DNA of 64,000 nucleotides from Gammaproteobacteria bacterium. Lineage in GTDB: Bacteria > Pseudomonadota > Gammaproteobacteria > HK1. How positions within the stretch are numbered: the first letter of the stretch is position 1; the number at the start of each line of letters is the position of its first letter. The notes beneath the pieces were generated by a model that saw only the letters and a program-made list of their open reading frames with translations, had not been told where the DNA came from and ran no database searches. The position numbers were made by a program, and so were the translations under genes. The DNA is taken from NCBI GenBank assembly GCA_022824305.1, contig JAJEAD010000063.1, forward strand, positions 47,941 to 111,940. The letters are read 5' to 3'. Below are positions 40,638-50,071 of this stretch, piece by piece.

Positions 40638-41927
40638 ATGAAGAAACAGCATGAACACAACTCGGGCGGAACGCAACCGAAGCGGTTGAGCCGCCGCGAG
40701 TTTGTCGGCACTTCGGCCAAGGCCGCGGCGGCCGGCGCGGCCATCACCGCCTTCCCCGCGATCGTGCGTGCCGACGACCCGATTCGGTCCATCGGCCTGG
40801 GGGTGAGCATCATCAACGAGATCCAGGGACAGGCGTCGCAGGATCTCGGCTTCCAGGTGAAGGGCCAGGCGCTGGGCTACGGTGCGATGTTCGGCAAGAT
40901 GCTGAACCAGAACGACCAGTACGAGATCGCGGAGGGCTACTACAACGACATGGACGTGTTGTGGCCGGCCGGAGTGTGGCAGCCCATCGACACCCATCGC
41001 ATCAAGGACTGGGACAAGGTCACCAATCTCTCGAAGACCGGCCGCCTCACGCCGGAGTCGAAGGAAGGTCAGGGCGATGCTCCCTTCCGGCACCTGTGGG
41101 TGGACGAGAACGGCAACCGCACCATGGAGGAATCGCGCTACATCACGATGGTGCCGGGCTGGCACAACGCCGATTCCATCGGCTACAACCCCGAGGACAC
41201 CGGCCGCCCGATCGAGAGCTGGGCGGACCTGATGGCCGAGGAGTTCAGCGGCCGGGTCGCCCTCCTCAACGTGCCCCAGATCGGGACGATGGACGCCTCC
41301 CTCGCAGTCGAGGCGATGGGGCTCTACGAGTTCAAGGACAAGGGCAACATGACCCGCGAGGAGATCGACTTCCTCATCGACTTCCTCATCGAGAAGAAGA
41401 AGGCCGGCCACTTCCGGGCCTTCTGGGAGACTTTCGGACAATCGGTAAACCTCATGGTGAGCGGAGAAGTCGCTCTGGAGAGCATGTGGTCGCCCGCGGT
41501 CACCGCGATCAAGGCCGAGGGAATCCCCTGCGTCTACGCCTTCCCGAAGGAAGGCATGCGGGGCTGGCACGGTGGCCTGTCGATCTCGGCCAGGGTCACC
41601 GGCAAGGCGCTTGACCAGGCCTACGAGTACATCGACTGGTGGCTCGCGGGCTGGCCCGGGGCCTTCGTGGCCCGGCAGGGCTACTACATGTCGGTGCCCG
41701 AGAACGTGAAGGGCCACCTCGAGCCGGAAGAGTGGGATTTCTGGTACGAGGGCAAGCCCGCCGCGAAGGAGCTGCCCGACCCCTTCGGGACTCCCATCGT
41801 GGAGCAGGGCGAGGTCCGCGACGGCGGCTCCTACTGGAACCGCTTCAGCAACATCGCGGTGTGGAACTCGCTCATGGACGAGAACGACTACCTGGTGAAG
41901 CGCTGGACGGAGTTCCTCGCCGCCTGA
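40638..41927 (+). CDS. Tat-exported ABC transporter substrate-binding protein, polyamine (PotD)-like
   Basis: A 429-residue family-1 extracellular solute-binding protein. The N-terminus has a twin-arginine signal (SRREFVG at 18-24, alanine-rich core, cleavage near VRA-DD, residue 45), so it is exported folded to the periplasm. The body resembles spermidine/putrescine-binding proteins (GYNPEDTGRPIESWADL). The permeases and ATPase that fit it lie at 50-53 kb, beyond the defence-like island and urease. A gggag ribosome site and the strong terminator after the gene suggest high, separate expression. The ligand, a polyamine, guanidino compound or ureide, is not determined. Confidence 0.87.
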   Translation: MKKQHEHNSGGTQPKRLSRREFVGTSAKAAAAGAAITAFPAIVRADDPIRSIGLGVSIINEIQGQASQDLGFQVKGQALGYGAMFGKMLNQNDQYEIAEGYYNDMDVLWPAGVWQPIDTHRIKDWDKVTNLSKTGRLTPESKEGQGDAPFRHLWVDENGNRTMEESRYITMVPGWHNADSIGYNPEDTGRPIESWADLMAEEFSGRVALLNVPQIGTMDASLAVEAMGLYEFKDKGNMTREEIDFLIDFLIEKKKAGHFRAFWETFGQSVNLMVSGEVALESMWSPAVTAIKAEGIPCVYAFPKEGMRGWHGGLSISARVTGKALDQAYEYIDWWLAGWPGAFVARQGYYMSVPENVKGHLEPEEWDFWYEGKPAAKELPDPFGTPIVEQGEVRDGGSYWNRFSNIAVWNSLMDENDYLVKRWTEFLAA

Positions 41928-41939
41928 TCCAACCTGCCG

Positions 41940-41974
41940 CCGGGGCCCGGCTCGTCCGGGCCCCGGTTCTCTTC
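41940..41974 (+). terminator. Rho-independent terminator after the binding-protein gene
   Basis: A perfect 11-bp stem (41940-41950 paired with 41956-41966, ccggggcccgg arm) closes a five-base loop and is followed by a pyrimidine run ttctcttc. It begins 12 bases after the binding-protein stop codon. It is the clearest intrinsic terminator in the window. Confidence 0.8.
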
Positions 41975-42131
41975 ACCTCGTCGAGGCCGACCTCGGCCCC
42001 CGCTCCGGCGGGCGGAGCTACGGCCGGCCACGGCTCCGCGCGCTTGCCGGTCGATCCGGTCGGGCCATCCGTCGGGAAGACACCGCAGCGCGAGCGGGCC
42101 ATCACATCGACGATCTTGCCGGGCGGCACGG

Positions 42132-42476
42132 TCAATCCTCGTCGGGGAGCTGAGCCTCCACGTCGGCGACAAAGTCGTCCACGCGCTCGACCAGCTTGGT
42201 GCTGACCTGGTCCACGTGTTCGACCAAGCGCGCAGCGGCGCCGTCGAGCTCGCCGGCAACGGTGCTCTCCACGTCGCGGATCCGGCGCGTTGTGCGGTGC
42301 TCGGAGGCTTGGATTTGGCGGTCAAGGCGTCGCTCCACGCCATCGAGGCGGGCGCGCACTTCCTTGGCGAAGTTGGCTATCGCGGAGGTGAGGTTCGCCC
42401 AAAGCCAAATGGTGGCTACGACTATCGCGACGATGATGCACAAGGCACCGATCGCGATCGCCAAGGCGGTGCTCAT
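42132..42476 (-). CDS. Small membrane-anchored coiled-coil protein
   Basis: A 114-residue protein with one N-terminal transmembrane helix (about residues 4-28, rich in Ala/Ile/Val) and a long amphipathic coiled coil (about 35-105, RARLDGVERRLDRQIQ). Its tail is acidic (LPDED). The design suits a membrane-tethered oligomer, but no family is recognised. It is the last minus-strand gene of the island with the AlbA_2 and PHP-ATPase genes, 292 bases from the former. It may belong to that system or be an independent accessory gene. Confidence 0.65.
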   Translation of the reverse strand: MSTALAIAIGALCIIVAIVVATIWLWANLTSAIANFAKEVRARLDGVERRLDRQIQASEHRTTRRIRDVESTVAGELDGAAARLVEHVDQVSTKLVERVDDFVADVEAQLPDED

Positions 42477-42768
42477 CGGGGTGTGCCGGCTAGGGAGCCC
42501 GTTCGTGGTCGCACGGCCGCGGCGTGGACTACCAGCACGCGGTGGCCAGGACGAGGTAGGAGCCGCATGGTCTAGCGACCATCTCCAGATCTGCGCGGGG
42601 GATGCGCAGCAATGCGCGTTCCTACCGCAACTGAGGGGGACGTCGGGCGACCGGCGTCTCTACTCGACCAGCTCCAGACTTTCGAGCGTGAGTTGGTCAG
42701 AATCAACCGTACAGTGCGAGCACCTCGCCTTGAGTTCAACATAACGCTTGGTCCAAAGTCCAGGGCCA
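42477..42768 (-). other. Gap after the AlbA_2 gene with a CxxC-bearing open tail
   Basis: This 292-base gap has no gene with a start codon. On the minus strand, one frame overlapping the end of the AlbA_2 gene reads on past its stop as KRYVELKARCSHCT and then DQLTLESLELVE before a stop near 42659. Codon use is credible and a CxxC pair is present, but no start codon precedes it, so it may be the remnant of another gene. Confidence 0.3.
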
Positions 42769-44088
42769 CTATGTCTCTCCTCCCAGGCGGTCGGCGGCGC
42801 GGGGCTGCTTCCACAGGCGCACGATGAATCGGCTCTCTTCCTCGACGAGGTCGGGCTCCGTTCCGTTGTGCGCCCGCATGCCTGCGACGATTTTGCGCGG
42901 CACGCCCAGCCCCGTGGCCTCGATGTAGCGGTAGTCGCGCAGCACTTCCTTGATCAGCTCGTTGCGCGAAGCGCGATACCCAGCACGCATCTTGTCCACG
43001 GTGACCGTGTTCGGCAAACGGCCGGGGGAAATGACTTCCAGTCGATTCGAGTAGAGCGAAAGCTCGATGTCCATCACGCCAATGGTGTAGTCGCGATGAG
43101 CGATGGCGTTCACGATGGCCTCGCGGACGGCTTCGATTGGATAGTCCCAGCGCTCCCGGCGCTGCCCTCCGTGATCGATGGAGGCATCGATCCCGATGTT
43201 GCGGCGGACGAAGTCCATTGCCTGCTCGACAACCCCCGCCTCGACCGCGTCACCCGCCTCCGAGAAGGTTGGCGGTAAGCCCGGCCAAGCCTCCTCCGTC
43301 CCTCCCCCGGCATGCGATGCCGGGAACAGCGACACAGCAGCGCCTCGCAGCGTCGCTCGCGCCCGGGCACCGTAGTCCTTTTCGGTCCCGGTGTAGGCGG
43401 CCGCACTGATTCCGGCTGGGGGCAGATATCGGTTTGGCCGCACGCCGAAGAGCAAAAGCCCGCCCGCGCTCGGCATCGAGATGCCTCGATCCTCGTACAT
43501 CAACTCGGTGTTGACGAGCAGGCGCATCCATGCTTCGTTGTCGTCCGCAGGGGGGCAGGATTGTCGGCGTATGTCGCGGAAATAGTTCAACAGCCGGCGC
43601 ATGTCGAACTCATCCAGTCCGGCACCGGAAACGGGCTTGCGGTCGTACGGCAGGCGTCCCGACTGCATGTAGAGGCGTGCTTCTTCTTCGTCGGTCGCGT
43701 CGCGAGAAGTCGTGCCGGCACGAATCTGCGTGGCCCACGCCGGGCCGCGCCGGCACTTGTAAGGCTTGTCGGGTGCGTCGACGGGAAGCGAGACAATCCC
43801 CACTGTCTTCCCCTCACCCCAGTCGATCGTCTCCCAGAAGGGAATTGTCGCCGGGCGCAGATGCGTGCGCGCCGCCTCCATCACCCACTCCTCGGCTCTC
43901 TCACGCTCTCTCGTCAAGCCCGAGACACTCCGATCCTTCTCGACCCCGAGCAATATGTGACCGCCCTCGAGATTGAGCAGTGCGGCCATCTCCTTGGCGA
44001 GCTTCTGGGGAGTGACATCGTCGCGCTTGAACTCGACGCCGGAGTTCTCGCCGTGGTGAATCAGCTCGGCCAGTTCGCTGCGATTCAT
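42769..44088 (-). CDS. AlbA_2 (Schlafen-type) DNA/RNA-binding protein with HATPase-like C-terminus
   Basis: A 439-residue protein of the RecG-related 'ATP-binding' group. Residues about 1-130 form an AlbA_2 (divergent Alba/Schlafen) domain (ENSGVEFKRDD, GGHILLGVEKD). Residues about 290-430 carry a GHKL-type ATPase module with the N-box EAIVNAIAHRDY and GLGVPRKIV. Such proteins are predicted nucleic-acid-binding regulators or defence proteins. The ATG at 44086-44088 is 31 bases after the stop of the PHP-ATPase gene, so the two form an operon. The pairing suggests a common function, probably in defence, which is inference. Confidence 0.82.
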   Translation of the reverse strand: MNRSELAELIHHGENSGVEFKRDDVTPQKLAKEMAALLNLEGGHILLGVEKDRSVSGLTRERERAEEWVMEAARTHLRPATIPFWETIDWGEGKTVGIVSLPVDAPDKPYKCRRGPAWATQIRAGTTSRDATDEEEARLYMQSGRLPYDRKPVSGAGLDEFDMRRLLNYFRDIRRQSCPPADDNEAWMRLLVNTELMYEDRGISMPSAGGLLLFGVRPNRYLPPAGISAAAYTGTEKDYGARARATLRGAAVSLFPASHAGGGTEEAWPGLPPTFSEAGDAVEAGVVEQAMDFVRRNIGIDASIDHGGQRRERWDYPIEAVREAIVNAIAHRDYTIGVMDIELSLYSNRLEVISPGRLPNTVTVDKMRAGYRASRNELIKEVLRDYRYIEATGLGVPRKIVAGMRAHNGTEPDLVEEESRFIVRLWKQPRAADRLGGET

Positions 44089-44119
44089 GCCGTGCTTTCT
44101 CGTGCTCGCGTGTGCCGGC

Positions 44120-46828
44120 TCAGAACCCGTACTTCCGGCGGCGTCGTTCGAAAGCCTCCTTGCCACCTTCTAGGATCTCCTCGACCAGCTCCCGCACCCG
44201 CCGGTCGTCTATGGATCCGACGTGTTCCGGCGCGATTTGCGCGTGGCCCCGCTCGGCCTCGCCCGAAGCGGTGAGCCCGACGATCAACTCGGCGTCCCCC
44301 AGGACGGGGATGTTCGCATTGTGCGTGGAGAACACGAATTGGCGACGCTGCTTCTCTGCGCGCATGCGCGGCACGATGCCTTCGGTGATGAAGCGGTTGT
44401 CGAGATCATCCTCCGGCTGATCGACTATCAACGGCGCGTCCGACTCAAGCAAGAGCAGCAGGAGCACTGCCGTCGCCTTCTGGCCCGTGGACAGCTCATC
44501 GAGCGTCTGCCACGACGGTGGCTCGCCGAGCGGCGCAGTGTTCAGCCGGATCGCCGTCGTCGGGGGCAGATCCAGCTCTTCGATGCGCATCAGCACTTCT
44601 TCATCTGCTCCCGTCATGCGTTCAGCCTGTGCGCGTGGGATGCTGCCGAAGGACTCGACCACCTTCTGTGCGCCCGCGCGGCATGCGGCCACGAATCGCG
44701 TGAGCGACAGGTCGCGCGCGCCGCGCAAGGTCTCGATGGCTTCGGAGAGGCGCCCACCGATGTCGTCACGCAGGATCTTGAACAGCGGCTCTCGATCGCC
44801 CGCCGCCGTCACTTCGATATGTACACGGTCCTTGAGCCGCTGGTTGACCCTCTTCGCCGCACGACCCAAGTGGCGGAACTCCTCGCCCTTGAGATCTTCC
44901 CAGTCGGCGAGCAGTCCCCGGCGCCGATCGGATTGCTCCCTTTCCACGCGCCGAAGCGACGTCTGGCTCTCGCGCAACGGGCGCAGCGCCTCGATCTGTT
45001 TGCGCAAACGGATGAATTCTTCGCCATCGACGCGCGACTTCTGCAGCTCTCGCAGGATCTTTTCGTAGGCCGCCTGCACCTCCTGCTTGCGCGACTCCCA
45101 CAGGATGCGCACGTCACTCACGCCCCGCTCGGAACGCTGCAACGCGGCTTCCAACGATTGCACAATCGCCGCAAGATCCGAATCGAAGCGCTCGAACACA
45201 CCGTTCAGGCGCCCCAGCATATCCCTCGCCGGCAACTCCTCGAGCGCCTTGGCGGAAAGGAAAGCGCGGTCGACGGGAAGCTCGCTTTTCAGACTCTCCA
45301 GGCACTCGCGAAAGGTGGCAAGGCGATCCGGTATGGACGTGAAAATCTGCTCTTCGCGCACGAGCAGGCTCCGTTCCTTGAGTCGTTCCTCAAGCCCCGC
45401 TTCCTTGAAGCGCGCGAGCGTCTCTTCCAGTCCCGGCAACGCGGCAAGCCGCTCTTCAATCCGCTCCAGCTCACTCCGCGTTTCGACATTGCTCCGACGG
45501 CTCTTTTCCAGTTCGCGCCGCAGGTTGGCCTTGCGTCGTGCAAGCGCATCGTCGCGTTTCACGAAGCGGTTGAGCAGGCGCGTCAACTTCTCGGGGCTCT
45601 TGGTCAGCTCGGAGATCTCGTGCTGACCAAAGACCTCGATGCCCGGCAGAATGTCCGCCGGCGTCAGGCTCGACACCTCGCCCACGTCATCCTTGACGAG
45701 GGGAGGATTGGGGATCGTGCGCTCGATGCGGTACTCGCGAACCGCCGGTCGATGCGATCGAACGTGCAGCGAGACCTTGGTCCCGTTCCGCAAGACGTGC
45801 CGGACGATGCCTTCGTGGGCCTTCTGCGACTCGGCACCGCCGGCATCCAGCCCGAGGACGGCGCGGATGCTCTCGACGATCGTGGACTTGCCCGTGCCGC
45901 GGCCGCCGACCAGTACGTTCAAGTTGGGATTGAAGCCCACCTCCGCTCCGTCCAGGAAGCCCCCTTCCCATGCCAGGGAAAGCAGCCCGGCGTGTTCCTC
46001 GGACTCCAGCTTCCCCTCCTCGGGACTGAGGCGTATGCGTGAGCCCGGATCGAGGAATGCTTGCCGCAAACCTTCGATACTCACTTCCGACATCTTGATC
46101 CAGCAGGTCGCGGCACGGTCTTCCAGGTCATCGGGTTCGACGATGTCCTTGGCATTGACGGCCGCGAGCGCAAGTTTGCTCTCGGGGGCGTCGCTTCGGC
46201 GGTATTCTGGGTTGCTGTTCTCGACAATCTGGCGAAGATCCTGCGGCAGATCGGCTACCAGGCCCGGAATCTGGACTGCGAGGAGGTGCTCGTTCCGCCA
46301 TGCTCGAACTCGGGCCTGCCCCTTCAGGACCCTGAGCAAGCCGCCCTGGCCGCTGGTCACGTGAGCAGCGACGGTCACTCCACCCTGTTCGCGCACTTCT
46401 GCGAGGATGTCCTCAAGGGACATCGACGAGAGATCCGACGACGGCTTCGGATCCGTGATGCCGAACGCGCCGAGGTAGCGTCCGAGCTGATCCTGGTCGG
46501 AGTCAGGCGGATAGATGCAGAGGACATGCACCCCCTCGCTCGACGACAACTCGAAGCCGGGAAAGACATACAAGCGCCCTTCCGCAGCCGCCCGAAACGC
46601 CGGTACGCTGCGCACGTTGTTATGATCGGTGACGGCGAGGACGGATATGCCGAGTGCCAGCGCCTTGTCGACGATAGTCCGCGCGTGCGAGGCGACATCG
46701 CCCGAGGCGGCCTGCCCCCGGAAGGAGCCGCCGTAGTGGTGCGGGTTCACCTGGAGCGCGCAGCGGTGGAACACGGCGCCAGTGAGAAACGTGCGGGCAC
46801 GGGCAGGGTCGTGGTTTGCGGTTGCCAC
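44120..46828 (-). CDS. PHP-domain SMC/AAA-like ATPase (TrlF-like)
   Basis: A 902-residue protein joining an N-terminal PHP phosphoesterase-like domain (about 1-260; VTDHNNV near 68, FPGFELSSSEGVHVL) to a Rad50/SMC-like ATPase. Walker A is VGGRGTGKST near residue 310, then a long coiled coil (about 430-690), the signature LSTGQK near 780, Walker B LIVDQPEDDLD and a conserved STHNANIPVLGDAE. It resembles the TrlF-type PHP-ATPases often met in defence islands, probably acting on nucleic acid ends. The GTG start at 46828 has an agGAG ribosome site that overlaps the stop of a helicase stub, so it is translationally coupled to it. Confidence 0.82.
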   Translation of the reverse strand: MATANHDPARARTFLTGAVFHRCALQVNPHHYGGSFRGQAASGDVASHARTIVDKALALGISVLAVTDHNNVRSVPAFRAAAEGRLYVFPGFELSSSEGVHVLCIYPPDSDQDQLGRYLGAFGITDPKPSSDLSSMSLEDILAEVREQGGVTVAAHVTSGQGGLLRVLKGQARVRAWRNEHLLAVQIPGLVADLPQDLRQIVENSNPEYRRSDAPESKLALAAVNAKDIVEPDDLEDRAATCWIKMSEVSIEGLRQAFLDPGSRIRLSPEEGKLESEEHAGLLSLAWEGGFLDGAEVGFNPNLNVLVGGRGTGKSTIVESIRAVLGLDAGGAESQKAHEGIVRHVLRNGTKVSLHVRSHRPAVREYRIERTIPNPPLVKDDVGEVSSLTPADILPGIEVFGQHEISELTKSPEKLTRLLNRFVKRDDALARRKANLRRELEKSRRSNVETRSELERIEERLAALPGLEETLARFKEAGLEERLKERSLLVREEQIFTSIPDRLATFRECLESLKSELPVDRAFLSAKALEELPARDMLGRLNGVFERFDSDLAAIVQSLEAALQRSERGVSDVRILWESRKQEVQAAYEKILRELQKSRVDGEEFIRLRKQIEALRPLRESQTSLRRVEREQSDRRRGLLADWEDLKGEEFRHLGRAAKRVNQRLKDRVHIEVTAAGDREPLFKILRDDIGGRLSEAIETLRGARDLSLTRFVAACRAGAQKVVESFGSIPRAQAERMTGADEEVLMRIEELDLPPTTAIRLNTAPLGEPPSWQTLDELSTGQKATAVLLLLLLESDAPLIVDQPEDDLDNRFITEGIVPRMRAEKQRRQFVFSTHNANIPVLGDAELIVGLTASGEAERGHAQIAPEHVGSIDDRRVRELVEEILEGGKEAFERRRRKYGF

Positions 46829-46837
46829 TCGCTACTC

Positions 46838-46990
46838 CTAATGGACCGTCGGCGCGAAACTGTCCGTGCCGGCACGCCTGTCGTTCTCCAGCGCTTCGGA
46901 GCCGAACCACTGCACGCCGACGACCGTTGCGAGGCCCTCGGGCAGAACGCCGCGTACCGCAGTGTTGGCCTGGAGATCTTCGAGCTTCAT
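46838..46990 (-). pseudogene. N-terminal stub of an SNF2-type helicase
   Basis: A 50-residue frame from ATG 46988-46990. Its first 36 residues (MKLEDLQANTAVRGVLPEG, then TVVGVQWFGSEALE) match the start of large defence-associated SNF2/DEAD helicases. After that the sequence diverges (NDRRAGTDSF) and stops within 14 codons; neither other frame continues the helicase. The rest of the gene, normally some 900-1000 codons, is gone. Its stop overlaps the ribosome site of the PHP-ATPase gene. It is either a deletion scar or a retained leader peptide. Confidence 0.6.
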
Positions 46991-47369
46991 TCCCTTGGAT
47001 ACAGCCGTTTGCAGGGTGCGCGTCCGCACAACCCGGTCGAAAACCCGACAGTCCGAGAAGGCCGCGTAGAATTGGCAACCCAGACACCCGCCACCCCAAG
47101 TGACCGAGCGGTCGGATTATCCACCGGTTGACGTTCCCGGCCCGCTCCATGATGAGACTAGATGGTCCTCCCGCAGACAACAAGGGACGGTGCGTGACGA
47201 TAAGCCTCTGATTCATCGGGATCGAGGCCACTGGAGACCCATGGATGTTCGTGGAATCTTCTCGCATCTCAAGTGCAGCGACCGCCGCTTCGCCTGTCGC
47301 TCGCACGACCATCCCGGAGACTGACGGCACCGCTCGTTTCTCACGGCCATCAAAGGAGGAGAGAGCCCG
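46991..47369. other. Non-coding gap between the island and urease
   Basis: No convincing gene is seen in these 379 bases. The stretch should hold the promoters of the minus-strand island operon and of the urease genes; I see no consensus promoter. A strong ribosome site aaaggagg (47352-47359) precedes the urease start by ten bases. Confidence 0.6.
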
Positions 47370-48068
47370 ATGCTGCTGACGCCCACCGAAATCGAGCGAC
47401 TCACCATCTTCAATGCCGCGGAGCTCGCGCGGCGCCACCGGGAACGGGGGATCAGGCTGAGCCAGCCGGAGGCGGTGGCCTTCATTTGCGACGAGATCCT
47501 CATGGGAGCGAGAGAGGGACGCAGCGTCGCCGAGCTCGCGAGTCTCGGCTCCACCCTGCTCACCACGGACGACGTTCTCCCGGGGGTCGGAGACATGACG
47601 CCGAAGATCCAGGTCGAGGGCATGTTCCCCGACGGGGCCAAGATGGTGACAGTCCACCAGCCCATCCGCCCCGGCGTAGCCCCGCCCGAGCACGACGAGC
47701 ACACGCCGGGCGAGCTCCTTCCCGCCGACGGTGTGATCGAGCTCAACCGCTCCCGCCGGCGCCGGACGCTGCGCGTCAGGAACACCGGCGACCGACCGAT
47801 TCAGATCGGCAGTCACTATCACTTCTTCGAGGCGAACAGGGCGCTGGAGTTCGACCGGGAGGCCGCGTTCGGCATGCGCCTCGACGTACCGGCCGGCGTG
47901 TCCCGCCGCTTCGAGCCGGGACTGACCCGTGAGGTGGACCTGGTGGCCATCGGCGGCACGGGCGAGGTGAGCGGGTTCAACGACCTCACGAACGGCTCGG
48001 TGCACTCCGACGAGGTCAAGGCGCGAGCGCTCGAGAAGGCGCGAGCGGGCGGGTATCGGGGCGCCTGA
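47370..48068 (+). CDS. ureAB: Urease gamma-beta fusion subunit
   Basis: A 232-residue fusion of urease gamma (about 1-100; [31 protein letters not shown]) and beta (about 105-232; [30 protein letters not shown]). The same two-gene arrangement occurs in Helicobacter. It forms the trimeric scaffold around the nickel-bearing alpha subunit that hydrolyses urea to ammonia and carbamate. A near-consensus ribosome site precedes the ATG, and ureC follows by 13 bases, so the pair is an operon. No UreD, UreE, UreF or UreG gene is found in the window. Confidence 0.94.
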   Translation: MLLTPTEIERLTIFNAAELARRHRERGIRLSQPEAVAFICDEILMGAREGRSVAELASLGSTLLTTDDVLPGVGDMTPKIQVEGMFPDGAKMVTVHQPIRPGVAPPEHDEHTPGELLPADGVIELNRSRRRRTLRVRNTGDRPIQIGSHYHFFEANRALEFDREAAFGMRLDVPAGVSRRFEPGLTREVDLVAIGGTGEVSGFNDLTNGSVHSDEVKARALEKARAGGYRGA

Positions 48069-48081
48069 GGGGGGAATCTCC

Positions 48082-49788
48082 ATGGTCACGATGACGCGCA
48101 GGGCCTACGCGGAGATGTTCGGTCCCACCACCGGGGACTGCGTGCGCCTCGGCGACACCCCGCTGCTCGCCGAGGTCGAGCACGACCACGCGGTCCCGGG
48201 CGACGAGTGCATGATCGGTGGCGGCAAGACGCTGCGCGACGGCATGGGGCTCTCGACCCTCACGAGCGCGGCCGGCGCGCTCGATCTGCTCTTCGAGAAC
48301 GCGCTCGTCATCGATCCGATCCTCGGGGTGGTGAAGGGCGACATCGGGGTGAAGGACGGCCTCGTCGTCGGGGTGGGAAAGGCCGGCAACCCCGCGGTGA
48401 TGGACGGCGTGACCCCCGGGCTCACGGTCGGCAACTCGACGGTCATCGAGGCCTGCGAGGGGCGCATCGTGACCCCGGGCGCCCTCGACGTGCACGTGCA
48501 CTTCATCGGCGCGGACCAGGTCCATCACGCCCTTTCCAACGGCGTCACCACCATGATCGGCGGCGGAATCGGAGCCGCCTTCGCGGTCGACAGCGGCTCG
48601 CTCCACGACATCCACCGGATGCTGCGCTCGAGCGAGGGCTTCCCCATGAACTTCGGGCTGTTCAGCCGCGGCAACTCGCACAATCCGGACGCCATCGAGG
48701 AGCTGATTGCGGGCGGGGTCATCGGCGTCAAGATCCACGAGGATTTCGGCGGCATGCCCGCCACCATCGACGCCTGCCTGTCGGTCGCCGACGCACTGGA
48801 CTTCCAGGTGCAACTGCACACCGACACCCTGAACGAGTCCGGGTTCTACGAGCGCACCATGGAGGCGATCGCGGGGCGCACCATCCACATGTACCACACC
48901 GAGGGCGCGGGCGGCGGACACGCTCCCGACATCATCCGCTGCAACGGCGAGGCCCACTGCCTGCCCTCCTCCACCAACCCCACGAACCCGTACACCTCCA
49001 ACACCTTCGACGAGCACCTGGACATGACCATGTCCTCGCACCTCCTGCGGCCGGACATTCCGGAGGACGTGGCGCACGCCGAGGGCCGGATCAGGTGCCA
49101 GTCCATCTCGGCCGAGGACGTGCTCCACGACATCGGCGCCATCTCCATGATGGGCTCGGACAGCCAGGGGATGGGCAGGGTGAACGAGGTGGTCACGCGC
49201 ACCTGGCAGCTCGCGGCCAAGATGAAGGATCAGCGCGGGCGCTACCCGGAGGAGACCACCGCCCGCGGCGACAACGAGCGAATCAGGCGCTACATCGCGA
49301 AGTACACGATCAACGCCGCGCGCACCTTCGGAATCGCCGGGCACGTCGGCTCCATCGAGCCGGGAAAGATGGCGGATCTCGTGGTCTGGGCGCCGAGCCA
49401 CTTCGGGATCAAGCCGGCCGCGGTGTACAAGAGCGGCTTCATCGCCTGGGCCGGAGTGGGAGACGGGGCGGCGTGCCTGTCGAGCTGCGAGCCTGTTGTC
49501 CATCGGCCCCAGTGGGGAGCCTTCGGGAGCGCCGCCGCCGCCGTCGGAGCGAACTTCGTCCACCCGCTCGCGCTCGAGGCGAAGGTCGCCGAGCGTCTCG
49601 GTCTCGCCAAGCCCCTGCTGGCGCTGTCGGGAACGCGCTCGCTGGGCAAGTCCGACATGCTGCACAATGACGCCTGCCCGGACATCAGGGTGGACCCGCA
49701 GACTTTCGACGTGTTCGTCGACGGGGTGCTCGCCGCCTGCGAGCCGGCCGAGAAGCTGTACTTGACCCGGAAGTACCTGCTGCGTTGA
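48082..49788 (+). CDS. ureC: Urease alpha subunit (catalytic)
   Basis: A 568-residue urease alpha chain. All nickel ligands can be matched: HVH in DVHVHFI, the carbamylated lysine in [10 protein letters not shown], the histidines in [12 protein letters not shown] and [13 protein letters not shown], and the aspartate in [10 protein letters not shown]. The mobile flap differs: the usual CHH of MVCHHL reads MSSHLL, so the flap cysteine (C319 in Klebsiella numbering) is serine while the catalytic histidine remains; A363 is glycine. It follows ureAB and precedes transporter permease genes by 283 bases. Maturation proteins are not encoded nearby. The enzyme may be a divergent urease. Confidence 0.92.
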   Translation: MVTMTRRAYAEMFGPTTGDCVRLGDTPLLAEVEHDHAVPGDECMIGGGKTLRDGMGLSTLTSAAGALDLLFENALVIDPILGVVKGDIGVKDGLVVGVGKAGNPAVMDGVTPGLTVGNSTVIEACEGRIVTPGALDVHVHFIGADQVHHALSNGVTTMIGGGIGAAFAVDSGSLHDIHRMLRSSEGFPMNFGLFSRGNSHNPDAIEELIAGGVIGVKIHEDFGGMPATIDACLSVADALDFQVQLHTDTLNESGFYERTMEAIAGRTIHMYHTEGAGGGHAPDIIRCNGEAHCLPSSTNPTNPYTSNTFDEHLDMTMSSHLLRPDIPEDVAHAEGRIRCQSISAEDVLHDIGAISMMGSDSQGMGRVNEVVTRTWQLAAKMKDQRGRYPEETTARGDNERIRRYIAKYTINAARTFGIAGHVGSIEPGKMADLVVWAPSHFGIKPAAVYKSGFIAWAGVGDGAACLSSCEPVVHRPQWGAFGSAAAAVGANFVHPLALEAKVAERLGLAKPLLALSGTRSLGKSDMLHNDACPDIRVDPQTFDVFVDGVLAACEPAEKLYLTRKYLLR

Positions 49789-50071
49789 CCGCGAACCATC
49801 ACGAAGAGGGGCCCCGATCGTCCGGGCCGACCCCGTTGCCGGGCGCCCGGCCACCCGGGCGCGTTACGGCGGTACCCCGGCGATCCGCGAGCCTCGCGAA
49901 GGCGCGGACAGCGCCCGCAGGGGCGCGGTGCGGTCGTTCAGGCACGGGAGCGGGGCCGGAATGCGCCCCGCCGGCGAGGAGCCCCTTCAGGTGAGCGCGG
50001 GCGGCGGCATGGCGAATCGGCCGGGCACCGGGTTCCGAAGCCCGGGTGCGTCCGGGTAAGGGGCGAAGGCG

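Noticed and set aside
41975..42131. Possible attachment site or tRNA end at the left border of the island.
   Set aside because: No tRNA-like sequence and no direct repeat shared with 46991-47369 could be found by eye.
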